DNA of 64,000 bases from Janthinobacterium sp. SUN073. GTDB lineage: Bacteria > Pseudomonadota > Gammaproteobacteria > Burkholderiales > Burkholderiaceae_D. The DNA lies in NCBI RefSeq assembly GCF_030397665.1, contig NZ_JAPUBT010000007.1, forward strand, positions 265,729 to 329,728. Reading direction: 5' to 3'. The notes under the pieces are model-generated. The model saw only the letters and a program-made list of their open reading frames with translations, was not told the origin of the DNA and searched no databases. Positions 7,911 to 16,666 of this stretch are shown here, piece after piece. The first letter of the stretch is position 1; each line of letters opens with the position of its first letter. The translations under genes and the position numbers were made by a program.

Positions 7911-9332
7911 ATGAGCAATCTGCTTCCCTACGCCTACGCGCGCGATTTCGGCTTGCTGGCCCGGCCCGGCGCCGTCGATGGCGCCCCGGTCGAAGTGCTG
8001 GTGGCGGCATCCACGGCGCCGGCGGCCATTGCCGAAGTGTCGCGCCGTTTCGGCCAGATCCAGTTGACGGTGCTGCCGCGCGGCGAACTCGATGCGGCCA
8101 TCGCCGGCGCCTACGCGGGCGGTGGCGGCGACGCCTCGCAGATGGCCGATGAATTCGACGCCGACCTCGATCTCACCAAGCTGCTGCAGGACGTGCCGGC
8201 CATCGAGGATTTGCTCGAATCGTCCGACGACGCGCCCGTCATCCGCATGATCAACGCGCTGCTCACGCAGGCGCTGCGCGAAGGCGCGTCCGATATCCAC
8301 ATCGAGCCGTTCGAGCAGACCTCCGTCGTGCGCTTTCGCATCGATGGCAGCCTGCGCGACGTGGTGCGCCCACGCAAGGCCATCCACGGTTCGCTCATTT
8401 CGCGCATCAAGATCATGGCGCAGCTCGACATCGCCGAAAAGCGCTTGCCGCAGGACGGCCGCATCACCCTGCGCGTGGGAGGCAAGCCCGTCGACGTGCG
8501 CGTCTCGACCCTGCCCACCGGGCATGGCGAACGGGCCGTGTTGCGCTTGCTGGACAAGGAAGCGGGCCGCCTCGACCTGCAGCACCTGGGCATGAGCGCG
8601 CCCATGCTGAAACAGTTCGATGGCCTGATCACGCAGCCGCACGGCATCGTGCTCGTCACCGGTCCCACCGGTTCGGGCAAGACGACGACCCTGTACGCGG
8701 CGCTGTCGATGCTCAACGCCACCACCACGAACATCCTGACGGTGGAAGATCCGATCGAGTACGACCTGGCCGGCGTGGGCCAGACGCAGGTCAATCCGCG
8801 CATCGACATGACCTTTGCCAAGGCGCTGCGGGCGATTTTGCGGCAAGACCCCGACGTGATCATGATCGGCGAGATCCGCGACCTGGAAACGGCGCAGATC
8901 GCCGTACAGGCATCCTTGACGGGCCATCTGGTGCTGGCGACCCTGCACACGAATGACGCGTCGGCGGCCGTCACGCGCTTGCTGGACATGGGCATCGAAC
9001 CGTTCCTGCTGTCGTCGTCCTTGCTGGGCGTGCTGGCGCAGCGGCTGGTGCGCAAATTGTGCGGCGCGTGTAAAACCTTCGATGGACAATACTGGCAGGC
9101 AGTCGGCTGTGAGCAGTGCGGCCAGACGGGCTATCAGGGCCGCGTGGGCGTATACGAGCTGCTGCGTACGACGGAACAGATCCGCGCGCAGATCCACAAC
9201 CGCGCTTCGGAAGCGGACGTGCGCACGGTCGCCCTGCAAGACGGTATGACGAGCATGCGCGACGACGGCGAACGCTGGCTGCGCGACGGCACCACCACGC
9301 AGGCTGAATTGCTGCGCGTGACCAAAGACTAG
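7911..9332 (+). CDS. gspE: Type II secretion ATPase GspE
   Basis: Cytoplasmic hexameric ATPase that powers pseudopilus assembly. It has 473 residues. A GspE/PilB N-terminal domain precedes the nucleotide-binding domain with Walker A G-P-T-G-S-G-K-T-T near 250, the Walker B region with I-M-I-G-E-I-R-D, and the His box L-A-T-L-H-T-N-D. A zinc-type pair of motifs, C-G-A-C and C-E-Q-C, lies at about 384-403, as in true GspE proteins. GGGACAG sits before the ATG. It is followed by gspF after 10 nt. Confidence 0.97.
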   Translation: MSNLLPYAYARDFGLLARPGAVDGAPVEVLVAASTAPAAIAEVSRRFGQIQLTVLPRGELDAAIAGAYAGGGGDASQMADEFDADLDLTKLLQDVPAIEDLLESSDDAPVIRMINALLTQALREGASDIHIEPFEQTSVVRFRIDGSLRDVVRPRKAIHGSLISRIKIMAQLDIAEKRLPQDGRITLRVGGKPVDVRVSTLPTGHGERAVLRLLDKEAGRLDLQHLGMSAPMLKQFDGLITQPHGIVLVTGPTGSGKTTTLYAALSMLNATTTNILTVEDPIEYDLAGVGQTQVNPRIDMTFAKALRAILRQDPDVIMIGEIRDLETAQIAVQASLTGHLVLATLHTNDASAAVTRLLDMGIEPFLLSSSLLGVLAQRLVRKLCGACKTFDGQYWQAVGCEQCGQTGYQGRVGVYELLRTTEQIRAQIHNRASEADVRTVALQDGMTSMRDDGERWLRDGTTTQAELLRVTKD

Positions 9333-9342
9333 GCCCGCCACC

Positions 9343-10563
9343 ATGCCCGCATTCCGTTATGAAGCCGTCGACGCCCAGGGCGCCACCCGCAAGGGCGTGC
9401 TCAATGCCGACAGTCCCCGTTCCGCGCGCGCCGAACTGCGCGTGCAAGGCCTGGTGCCGCTGGCCGTCGAACCGATCGCGGCACAAGTCGACGCCGCCGG
9501 TGTCACCAAGCGGCGCGGCTTCGGCGAGCGCCTGTCGAGCACCGAGCTGGCCCTGTTTACGCGCCAGCTGGCCAGTCTGCTGGAAGCGGGCCTGCCGCTG
9601 GAGCAGGCGTTTTCCGCGCTGCTGGAACAGGCCGAGCGGCCGTATCTGCGCGACCTGATCGCCTCGATCCGCTCGGAAGTGATCGGCGGCGCCGCGTTTT
9701 CCGACGTGCTGGCGCGCCATCCGCGCGATTTCGCGGAAATCTACCGGGCGCTGGTGGCGTCCGGCGAGCAGATTGGCCATTTGTCGCGCGTGCTGTCGCG
9801 CCTGGCCGACTACATCGAGCGGCGCAATGCGCTGGTGCAGAAGGTCAAGCTGGCCTTTACCTATCCGGCCATCGTCACGGTGGTGGCGTTCTCCATCGTG
9901 ATCTTCCTGCTTACCTACGTGGTGCCGCAGATCGTTTCCGTGTTTGCCAATACCAAGCAGAAGCTGCCCATGCTGACGGTGATCATGCTGGCGCTGTCGG
10001 ACTTCGTGCGCCACTATGGCATCGTGGTGGGCATCGTCCTGATTGGCGCCTGGTTCGCCTGGCGCCGCGCGCTGCAGCAGCCGGCCTTGAAGCGGCGCTG
10101 GCATACCTGGCTGCTGACGGCGCCCTTGTACGGCAAGTTCGAGCGCAGCCTGAATACGGCGCGTTTCGCCAGCACCCTGGCCATCACCACGGGCTCCGGC
10201 GTGCCGATCCTGCGTGCGCTCGACACCAGCCGCGATACCTTGACCAATGTGGCGATGCAGGAATTGGTGGCCGAGGCCAGCGGCGCCGTGCGCGAGGGCG
10301 TCAGCCTGGCGCGCGCGCTGTCGGCGCAAAAGCATTTTCCGCCCATGCTGATCCACATGATACGCGCGGGCGAAATCACGGGCGAGCTGCCGGCCATGCT
10401 GGAACGCGCCGCCAGCGCGCAGGAGCAGGACCTGGAACGCCGCACCCTGACCATCGCGGGCCTGCTGGAACCGGCCCTGATCCTGGCCATGGGCGTGGTG
10501 GTGCTGCTGATCGTGCTGGCCGTGCTGATGCCGATTATCGAAATCAATCAGCTCGTCAGATAA
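9343..10563 (+). CDS. gspF: Type II secretion inner-membrane protein GspF
   Basis: Polytopic platform protein of the GspF/PilC family, thought to couple ATPase motion to pseudopilus growth. It has 406 residues with two copies of the T2SSF domain (about 70-195 and 270-395) and three predicted membrane segments, including A-I-V-T-V-V-A-F-S-I-V and the last one near the C-terminus (V-V-L-L-I-V-L-A-V-L). It starts 10 nt after gspE and is followed by gspC, supporting one transcript. Confidence 0.96.
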   Translation: MPAFRYEAVDAQGATRKGVLNADSPRSARAELRVQGLVPLAVEPIAAQVDAAGVTKRRGFGERLSSTELALFTRQLASLLEAGLPLEQAFSALLEQAERPYLRDLIASIRSEVIGGAAFSDVLARHPRDFAEIYRALVASGEQIGHLSRVLSRLADYIERRNALVQKVKLAFTYPAIVTVVAFSIVIFLLTYVVPQIVSVFANTKQKLPMLTVIMLALSDFVRHYGIVVGIVLIGAWFAWRRALQQPALKRRWHTWLLTAPLYGKFERSLNTARFASTLAITTGSGVPILRALDTSRDTLTNVAMQELVAEASGAVREGVSLARALSAQKHFPPMLIHMIRAGEITGELPAMLERAASAQEQDLERRTLTIAGLLEPALILAMGVVVLLIVLAVLMPIIEINQLVR

Positions 10564-10579
10564 GAAACTCAAGGAAGCC

Positions 10580-11134
10580 ATGAAGCGTTTGCCTCAATTT
10601 ACAAGTTTGCTCGCCGTCGTGGCGCTGTCCGTGTCGCTGGCCTACTGGGCCATGCAGCTGTTCAAGGCGCCGCAGCGCCCCATCAATCCACCCGCCGTGC
10701 CGGTGGTGCAGGATGCCAGCGTGGAGGCGGGCGCTTCGCTGTTCGGCGGCCAGGTCAGCGTGGCCACGGCCAGCAACTACCAGCTCAAGGGCGTGGTCGC
10801 GGCCGGCAATGGCCGTGGCAGCGTGGCCATCATCGCCACCGACGGCAAGCCGTCCGTGGCCCTGCCCGAGGGCGCCGAGGTGGTGCCCGGCGTGACGGTG
10901 CTGGAAGTGCATGCGCGCCATGTGCTGCTGCGCGATGGCGGCGTGAGCAAGCGCATCGACCTGGTGGCCGACGACAAGGCGCTGGCCTTGCCGGCGCAGG
11001 TGTCTGCCAGCCCGGCACCGGCGTCGGCAACGAATCTGGTGCCGCCGCCGTTGCCGATGGAGCAGCAGCGTCCGGCAACCATGATGCCGGCGCCGCCGCA
11101 GGTGAGCCCCACCAGCACGCCGCCGTCGAATTGA
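10580..11134 (+). CDS. gspC: Type II secretion protein GspC (short, without PDZ domain)
   Basis: Inner-membrane protein that connects the platform to the secretin. It has 184 residues: a membrane helix at about 8-28, then a homology-region domain from about 60 to 135 (Y-Q-L-K-G-V-V-A and an S-V-A-I-I-A strand). The tail from about 140 on is rich in Pro, Met, Ser and Thr. Enterobacterial GspC is near 270-300 residues and carries a PDZ domain; none is visible here. It is the last gene of the operon rather than the first. The call combines this layout with position. Confidence 0.82.
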   Translation: MKRLPQFTSLLAVVALSVSLAYWAMQLFKAPQRPINPPAVPVVQDASVEAGASLFGGQVSVATASNYQLKGVVAAGNGRGSVAIIATDGKPSVALPEGAEVVPGVTVLEVHARHVLLRDGGVSKRIDLVADDKALALPAQVSASPAPASATNLVPPPLPMEQQRPATMMPAPPQVSPTSTPPSN

Positions 11135-11204
11135 GCTGATTTTCGGAATCACCCCATTACCACCATGCTGATGGCGCCGTGCCGCCATCGCGACAGGAGT
11201 CCTC

Positions 11205-13466
11205 ATGTTTTCGATCCGTGCCGTCCTGGCAGCAGGCTGCGTGGCGGCGCTGTGCGCCTTGCCGCAAGCCGGTGCCGCCGCTGACGTTCCCGCCGCCACC
11301 GTTGCCTCCGCTCCCGCCCTGGCCGCTCCTGCGCCCGTGGCGGCGCGCCCGCGCATCGCGCTGGTGCTGTCGGGCGGCGGTGCGCGCGGTCTCGCGCATA
11401 TCGGTGTATTGAAAGTGCTGCAGGAGCTGCATGTGCCGATCGACATGGTGGTCGGCACCAGCATGGGTGGCGTGGTGGGCGGTGCGTATGCGGCCGGCGC
11501 TTCCGTGGCGGACCTGGAAAAGATGGCGCGCGAGACCAATTGGGCACGCGTGGTGGCCGACCGGCCGCCGCGCGACGAACTGGCGTTCCGCCGCCGTGAG
11601 GAAGATTTATTGCTGCCGTCGCGCATCGAGTTTGGCATCAGCCGCAACGGCATTTCCACGCCGCCGGCCGCGGCCAGCAATGCGGCGCTGGAAATGGCGC
11701 TGAACCGGCTGCTGCCGGCCGGCATGCGCGACCGCCCCGCCAGCCAGCTGCCGCTGCCCTTCCGCTCGGTGGCGTCCGACCTGGTCAATGGCGAGCTGGT
11801 GGAGCTGGTCGACACGCCGCTGTTCCTGTCGATGCGCGCCTCGCTGGCCGTGCCTGGCGTGTTTGCCCCCGTGCGCGTGAATAATCGCCTGGTCGTGGAC
11901 GGGGGGCTGGTGCGCAACCTGCCCGTCGACATGGCGCGCGCCATGGGTGCCGACATCATCATCGCCGTCAACGTGGGCACGCCGCTGGCGCCGGAAAAAG
12001 ACCTGGGCAGCGCCATCGGCGTGGCGCAGCAGATGCTGCAGATTCTCACGGAGCAGAACGTGCAGCGCTCGCTCAAGGAATTGCGTCCGCAGGATATCCT
12101 GGTGGCGCCGGATCTGACGGGCGTCAGTTTCCTCGACTTCGAAAACTATGCGCGCGCCATGCGCGCCGGCGAACAGGCGGCGCAGGCGCTGGCCGCCCGC
12201 CTGGCGCCGCTGGCCCTGCCGCCGGAACAGTATGCGGCGCGCGAGCAGCTGCGCCTGGCGGCGCCGGCCTTGCTGGACGTGGCCTTGCCCCTCACGCGCC
12301 TGGCCGTGGAGAGTGAAGGCGACATCAATCCGCGCATCTTGCAGGCGCAATCGGGCCTGGTGGAAGGGCAGGCCGTCAGCCAGGAAGATGTGCTCAAGGC
12401 GGCGGCCAAGCTGTATGGCCGCGGCGACGTGGCGCGCGTGGAGACGGACGTGGTCGATGCCGGTGACCAGCGCACGGTCACCATCAAGGCGGTCGAAGCC
12501 CCATGGGCCAGCAACCGCCTGCGCGTAGGCCTGGAGCTGTCCAGCGATTTCAGAGACAGCAACAGCTTCGCCCTGAAGCTGCTGCACGTGCGTTCGAACC
12601 TGAACAGCTGGGGCGGCGAGTTGCGCAGCATGGCGCAGATCGGCAATGCGCGCGGCTATGGCGTGCAGTTCTGGCAGCCGCTGGGCGCAGGCAACCCTTG
12701 GTATATCGCACCGCAACTGCAGTACACCTCGTCGGCGATGGATGTCTTCGACCAGGGCCGACGCGGCGCGCGCGTGGCGTATAGCGGCCAGACGGCGGCG
12801 CTGGTGCTGGGACGCGAGTTCGGTACCTGGGGCGATTTGCAGTTCGGTGTCACGCGCACGGAGATCAAGAGCAAGCTGGCGATACCGGCCGATCCCACGC
12901 AGCCCGAGTCGCGTGGGCTGGGCACCACCCAGTTTGTCCAGTTCCGCGTCGATACACTCGATTCGCCGGGCTTCCCCACGCGCGGCGCGCTGCTCGACGC
13001 TACCTGGACGCGCGCCTCGACCACGGGTTCGGGCGAAGCGCCGCTGGGCCGCTCTTCGCTGACGGCATTGAAGGCGTTCGGTTACGGCAACTGGGCCGGC
13101 CACGTGTATGGCGAATGGGCGCGCGCGCAGCGCGGCGAGGCGCCGCTCAGCCTGGGCGGCTTCCTGCGCCTGTCCGGCACGGATTTTCAATCGGTGAGCG
13201 GGCGCAGCATCGCCCTGGCGCGCGTGGTGATGGCGCGCCGCATCGCTTCCCTGCCCAGTACCCTGGGCGGCGCCGTGCGGGCCGGCTTTTCGCTGGAAAT
13301 GGGCGGTGGCTTCGACCAGAACGAGCGCTGGAAAGCCAGCAAGTTCACGCAGGCCAGCAGCGCCTTCATCTCCGTCGATACGCGTTTCGGCCCCGTGTAC
13401 GTGGCCTCGGGCGCATCGAAGGGCGGCGAGAGCACCTTTTATCTGTTCCTGGGGCCCGTTTGGTAG
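11205..13466 (+). CDS. Patatin-like phospholipase fused to POTRA and beta-barrel (type Vd autotransporter layout)
   Basis: Predicted lipid acyl hydrolase carried by its own outer-membrane barrel, as in P. aeruginosa PlpD. It has 753 residues. A signal peptide ends near A-G-A-A. The patatin domain shows the oxyanion loop G-G-G-A-R-G at about 56-61, nucleophile Ser86 in G-T-S-M-G and Asp232 in D-G-G. A POTRA-like segment follows at about 340-425, then a surface-antigen barrel to the C-terminus with alternating polar/hydrophobic strands, ending in V-W. GACAGGAGT precedes the ATG. It lies 70 nt after gspC and overlaps the convergent regulator by 28 bp. Family assignment is strong; secretion of the enzyme domain is inferred. 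Confidence 0.9.
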   Translation: MFSIRAVLAAGCVAALCALPQAGAAADVPAATVASAPALAAPAPVAARPRIALVLSGGGARGLAHIGVLKVLQELHVPIDMVVGTSMGGVVGGAYAAGASVADLEKMARETNWARVVADRPPRDELAFRRREEDLLLPSRIEFGISRNGISTPPAAASNAALEMALNRLLPAGMRDRPASQLPLPFRSVASDLVNGELVELVDTPLFLSMRASLAVPGVFAPVRVNNRLVVDGGLVRNLPVDMARAMGADIIIAVNVGTPLAPEKDLGSAIGVAQQMLQILTEQNVQRSLKELRPQDILVAPDLTGVSFLDFENYARAMRAGEQAAQALAARLAPLALPPEQYAAREQLRLAAPALLDVALPLTRLAVESEGDINPRILQAQSGLVEGQAVSQEDVLKAAAKLYGRGDVARVETDVVDAGDQRTVTIKAVEAPWASNRLRVGLELSSDFRDSNSFALKLLHVRSNLNSWGGELRSMAQIGNARGYGVQFWQPLGAGNPWYIAPQLQYTSSAMDVFDQGRRGARVAYSGQTAALVLGREFGTWGDLQFGVTRTEIKSKLAIPADPTQPESRGLGTTQFVQFRVDTLDSPGFPTRGALLDATWTRASTTGSGEAPLGRSSLTALKAFGYGNWAGHVYGEWARAQRGEAPLSLGGFLRLSGTDFQSVSGRSIALARVVMARRIASLPSTLGGAVRAGFSLEMGGGFDQNERWKASKFTQASSAFISVDTRFGPVYVASGASKGGESTFYLFLGPVW

Positions 13467-14212
13467 CTGGCGGGGGCCGCGCTGCGGCGCAGGGCCGTGA
13501 AGGCGGCAAATTCCCATGAGCGAAATCCCAGCAGCAGGGTAAAGCCGTCGCGCTCGGCGGGCGCGAGGCGGCGGTCGTTCTGGTGCAGCCGCGCCAGTTC
13601 CTCGGCCAGCTGGCGGATCTTTTGCACCAGCTCCTGCGCGCTCGACAGCGACAGGCGCGCCGGAATGCACATCAGGGTTTCGCCGGCGCCGTCAAAATGC
13701 CCGCTGAAATAATCGGCCACCACGTGTTCGCGGAAGTACTGCTGCACCGGGCCGTCGGCCAGCCAGTGGAAGGCGTTCGAGACGCGCAGGCTGTAGCGGT
13801 TCAGCGGCTTGAGTTCGATCAAGCCCAGGCGGTCCAGCTCGGCCAGGCAGCCGATGCATTCGGCCTGCGTCAGCGCATACGTTTCCACCACCTGCTCCAG
13901 GCTCCAGTGGCCCAGGCAGCAGATCGCCACCAGCAGCAGGCGCGGATGCGCCACCAGCGACTTTTCCTGCACCAGCGTGAGCGTGTCGGCATGCGGCGTG
14001 ATGTCGGCCGCGCCGCGCAGCACGTCTTCCATGGCGATGCCCGAGGCCTTGCAGATCAGGGCCAGGCGCGACAGCGACATGTCGTGCTGGCCAAACATGC
14101 GCTTGACGCTCGATTCGCTCATGGCGATGCGCTCGGCCAATACCTTGTACGTGATGCCGGCGGCACGCAATTGGGTGCGCAGCACGCGCAAAACCAGTTC
14201 AGGTGAACTCAC
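13439..14212 (-). CDS. XRE-type helix-turn-helix regulator with unidentified C-terminal domain
   Basis: Likely DNA-binding regulator of 257 residues. An HTH of the XRE/Cro type spans about 8-60, with Y-K-V-L-A-E-R-I-A-M-S-E-S-S-V-K-R-M-F as the helix pair. The remaining 200 residues match no domain I recognise; they contain a helical stretch near 205-225. The start is GTG at 14212, with AAGGA seven bases upstream. It is divergent from the small barrel protein at 14382 and convergent with the patatin gene, overlapping its 3' end. The targets are unknown; the divergent neighbour is one candidate. Confidence 0.75.
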   Translation of the reverse strand: MSSPELVLRVLRTQLRAAGITYKVLAERIAMSESSVKRMFGQHDMSLSRLALICKASGIAMEDVLRGAADITPHADTLTLVQEKSLVAHPRLLLVAICCLGHWSLEQVVETYALTQAECIGCLAELDRLGLIELKPLNRYSLRVSNAFHWLADGPVQQYFREHVVADYFSGHFDGAGETLMCIPARLSLSSAQELVQKIRQLAEELARLHQNDRRLAPAERDGFTLLLGFRSWEFAAFTALRRSAAPASYQTGPRNR

Positions 14213-14381
14213 GAGATATCCTTTTTTTACAAGTTTGGTGGCGGATGACGGTACCGAATGTAGCCCTTAATGACACTTTGCACAAGGTGATAGTACTTTT
14301 CGGCAAAAGCGATGACACTCCCGCTTGTGGCTCGCGCAGCGCGCTACAACCAGGCAATCCATCCACTTGTAGAGGTTATCC

Positions 14382-14996
14382 ATGTTCCCATCTTTCCGTT
14401 TTCCCGCAGCGCTGCTGGCGCTGGCCACCATCGCCCCCCTGCATGCCGCCGCTGCCGAGCCTGCATCGGGTCCCGTCTACGCGGGCGCCAGCTATGGCTT
14501 TCGCGCCAATAGCGGCCTCGATTGCCTGCCAGGACAAGCCGATTGCGACAAAAGCAGCAAGCGCAATGGCAAGGCCTACCTGGGTTACAGTTTCGACGCG
14601 CTGCCGTTTCAGGGCGGCGTGGCCCTGCCTTCGGTTGAACTGGTGGGGTACACAGGCGGCGAGGTCAAGTCCGGCTTCGACACGGGCGCCGGCAAGGTTG
14701 CCGGTCGCGGCAAATTCTCCGGCCTCGGCGTGCAGGGCGTGCTCGGCTACCAGTTCGATGCCTTCACCCTGAGCGGGCGCGCCGGCGTGGCGTACACGCA
14801 GGGCAAGGTCGACTATCTGGGCGGCGGTTCGGACAAGAAGAACAAGGCCGGCCTGACCTACGGCATCGGCACGGCATATGCGCTGAACCAGAACTGGTCG
14901 CTGCACCTCGACTGGGATCGCGTGCCGGTCAAGTACAACGACAAGCAAACGAGCAAGGTCGACATGTTTTCGCTGGGCGCGTCCTACCGCTTCTAA
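14382..14996 (+). CDS. Small outer-membrane beta-barrel protein
   Basis: A 204-residue exported protein. The signal peptide ends near H-A-A-A-A at about 25. The mature part is glycine- and aromatic-rich with alternating strands, and ends in S-Y-R-F, the C-terminal aromatic signature recognised by the Bam machine. This fits the OmpA/OmpX-like eight-stranded barrel family (OMP_b-brl). Two Cys in D-C-L-P-G-Q-A-D-C near residue 47 could form a loop disulfide. GAGG lies before the ATG. It is divergent from the XRE regulator, with 169 bp between them. Function is unknown. Confidence 0.8.
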   Translation: MFPSFRFPAALLALATIAPLHAAAAEPASGPVYAGASYGFRANSGLDCLPGQADCDKSSKRNGKAYLGYSFDALPFQGGVALPSVELVGYTGGEVKSGFDTGAGKVAGRGKFSGLGVQGVLGYQFDAFTLSGRAGVAYTQGKVDYLGGGSDKKNKAGLTYGIGTAYALNQNWSLHLDWDRVPVKYNDKQTSKVDMFSLGASYRF

Positions 14997-15027
14997 GGGG
15001 GACGTTCAGCAGACGATGGCCTGATGG

Positions 15028-15051
15028 CGGACGCCCCGATGGGGGTGTCCG
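15028..15051. terminator. Hairpin after the small barrel gene
   Basis: CGGACGCCCC at 15028-15037 pairs with GGGGTGTCCG at 15042-15051 over a GATG loop, with one G-T wobble in ten pairs. It lies 31 nt after one gene and 8 nt after the convergent 15060-15254 gene, so it could end both transcripts. No clear T-run follows on either side. Confidence 0.5.
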
Positions 15052-15059
15052 CAGGCGGC

Positions 15060-15254
15060 TTATTTATCCGTTTCCACCTTCAGCAGCAATTTCGCCAGCA
15101 GGCGTTTTTCCTGCTGGCGCTGGCCTGAGACGGTTTTCACGTGCGCGCCAGCGGCGCGCTGCAAGGCGGCGGTGGCGACGGGGTTGCGCGGTTTTTGCGA
15201 GGGTTCGACGCGGAACTGCATTTTCTGCCGCGTCGCCAATGCCTTGTTTGCCAT
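15060..15254 (-). CDS. Small basic protein of unknown function
   Basis: A 64-residue product rich in Lys, Arg, Gln and Ala with no signal peptide, Cys or membrane segment. I do not recognise the family. It is probably real: a strong GGGAGGGG ribosome-binding site lies just before the ATG, and it starts 18 nt after the hslU stop on the same strand, so it is likely the last gene of the hslVU transcript. The charge suggests nucleic-acid or ribosome contact, but this is only a guess. Confidence 0.6.
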   Translation of the reverse strand: MANKALATRQKMQFRVEPSQKPRNPVATAALQRAAGAHVKTVSGQRQQEKRLLAKLLLKVETDK

Positions 15255-15272
15255 CGGTTTTCCCCTCCCTGA

Positions 15273-16631
15273 TTACAGCACGTAGCGCGACAGGTCTTCG
15301 TTGACCGACAGCGCTTCCAGGCGTTCGTTGACATACGCGGCATCGATCACCAGCAGGTTTTCCGTGCTGCTGCTGCCTTCGCTGGCCGTAAATGACACTT
15401 CTTCCAGCAGTTTTTCCATCACCGTGTGCAGACGGCGCGCGCCGATGTTTTCCGTGCGCTCGTTGACTGCATAGGCGATTTCCGCCAGGCGCGTGATGCC
15501 TTCCGGGGCGAATTTCAAGGTCAGGTTTTCCGTCGCCAGCAAGGCTTCGTACTGCATCGTCAGGCAGGCGTCGGTGCTCGTCAAAATGCGTTCGAAGTCG
15601 GAGATCGACAGCGATTCCAGTTCCACGCGGATGGGGAAACGCCCCTGCAGTTCCGGGATCAGGTCCGACGGCTTAGCCAGGTGGAAGGCGCCCGAGGCGA
15701 TGAACAGGATGTGGTCCGTGCGGATCATGCCGTACTTGGTGTTGACGGTGGTGCCCTCGACCAGCGGCAGCAGGTCGCGCTGCACGCCCGCGCGCGAGAC
15801 GTCGGCGCCGCCGGACTCCGAACGCGAGGCGATCTTGTCGATCTCATCGAGGAAGACGATGCCGTTCTGCTCGACGTTCTGGATGGCCTTCTGTTTCAGT
15901 TCATCCTCGTTGACCAGCTTGGCCGCTTCTTCCTCGACCAGCAGTTTCAATGCTTCGCGGATCTTGACCTTGCGCGCCTTCTTGCGCTGCCCGCCCACGC
16001 CCGAGAACATGGATTTGATCTGCTCCGTCATTTCTTCCATGCCGGGTGGCGCCATGATTTCCATCTGCGGGCCTGCCTCGGCCAGCTCGATCTCGATTTC
16101 CTTGTCATCGAGCTCGCCCTGGCGCAAGCGCTTGCGGAATGTCTGGCGCGTGGTGTCGCCGCTGCCGCTGTCCACGGCCGCGGCCGTATTCGGCGTGAAG
16201 CCGAAGTCGCGTGCGGGCGGCACGAGGATGTCGATGACGCGGTCTTCGGCCGCATCTTCGGCGCGTGCGCGCACTTTCTTCATTTCCAGCGCGCGCGTCT
16301 GCTTGATGCCGATGTCGATCAGGTCGCGGATAATGGTGTCGACGTCGCGGCCTACATAACCCACTTCGGTGAACTTGGTCGCTTCGATTTTAATAAACGG
16401 CGCCTCGGCCAGCTTGGCCAGGCGGCGCGCGATTTCCGTCTTGCCGACGCCCGTGGGGCCGATCATGAGGATGTTCTTGGGCGTGATTTCATGGCGCAGG
16501 GGCTCGGCCACCTGCTGGCGGCGCCAGCGGTTGCGCAGGGCGATGGCGACGGCGCGCTTGGCCTTGGCCTGGCCCACCACGTGCTTGTCGAGTTCGGTGA
16601 CGATTTCCGCCGGGGTCATGTTCATGATCAT
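15273..16631 (-). CDS. hslU: ATP-dependent protease ATPase subunit HslU
   Basis: AAA+ unfoldase of the HslVU protease; it unfolds substrates and feeds them to HslV. It has 452 residues from the chosen start (E. coli 443). Visible features are the N-terminal [11 protein letters not shown], Walker A G-P-T-G-V-G-K-T at 58-65, the G-Y-V-G-R-D pore loop near 90, Walker B F-L-D-E-I-D, and the C-terminal Y-V-L tail that docks into HslV. The ATG at 16631 has GAAAG upstream; nearby in-frame ATGs at 16625 and 16619 are also possible. A longer reading would run into hslV. Confidence 0.97.
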   Translation of the reverse strand: MIMNMTPAEIVTELDKHVVGQAKAKRAVAIALRNRWRRQQVAEPLRHEITPKNILMIGPTGVGKTEIARRLAKLAEAPFIKIEATKFTEVGYVGRDVDTIIRDLIDIGIKQTRALEMKKVRARAEDAAEDRVIDILVPPARDFGFTPNTAAAVDSGSGDTTRQTFRKRLRQGELDDKEIEIELAEAGPQMEIMAPPGMEEMTEQIKSMFSGVGGQRKKARKVKIREALKLLVEEEAAKLVNEDELKQKAIQNVEQNGIVFLDEIDKIASRSESGGADVSRAGVQRDLLPLVEGTTVNTKYGMIRTDHILFIASGAFHLAKPSDLIPELQGRFPIRVELESLSISDFERILTSTDACLTMQYEALLATENLTLKFAPEGITRLAEIAYAVNERTENIGARRLHTVMEKLLEEVSFTASEGSSSTENLLVIDAAYVNERLEALSVNEDLSRYVL

Positions 16632-16666
16632 AGTTGGCTTTCTATTCTTTGCTCGGGGGCTTGGAC

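Noticed and set aside
5435..7918. An 827-codon minus-strand frame opposite gspD
   Set aside because: Same mirror composition (Arg/His/Gln/Val-rich) opposite a certain secretin gene; no ribosome-binding site or motif.
11607..13670. A 687-codon minus-strand frame opposite the patatin gene
   Set aside because: Shadow of a well-supported gene, with low-complexity Arg/His/Gln composition.
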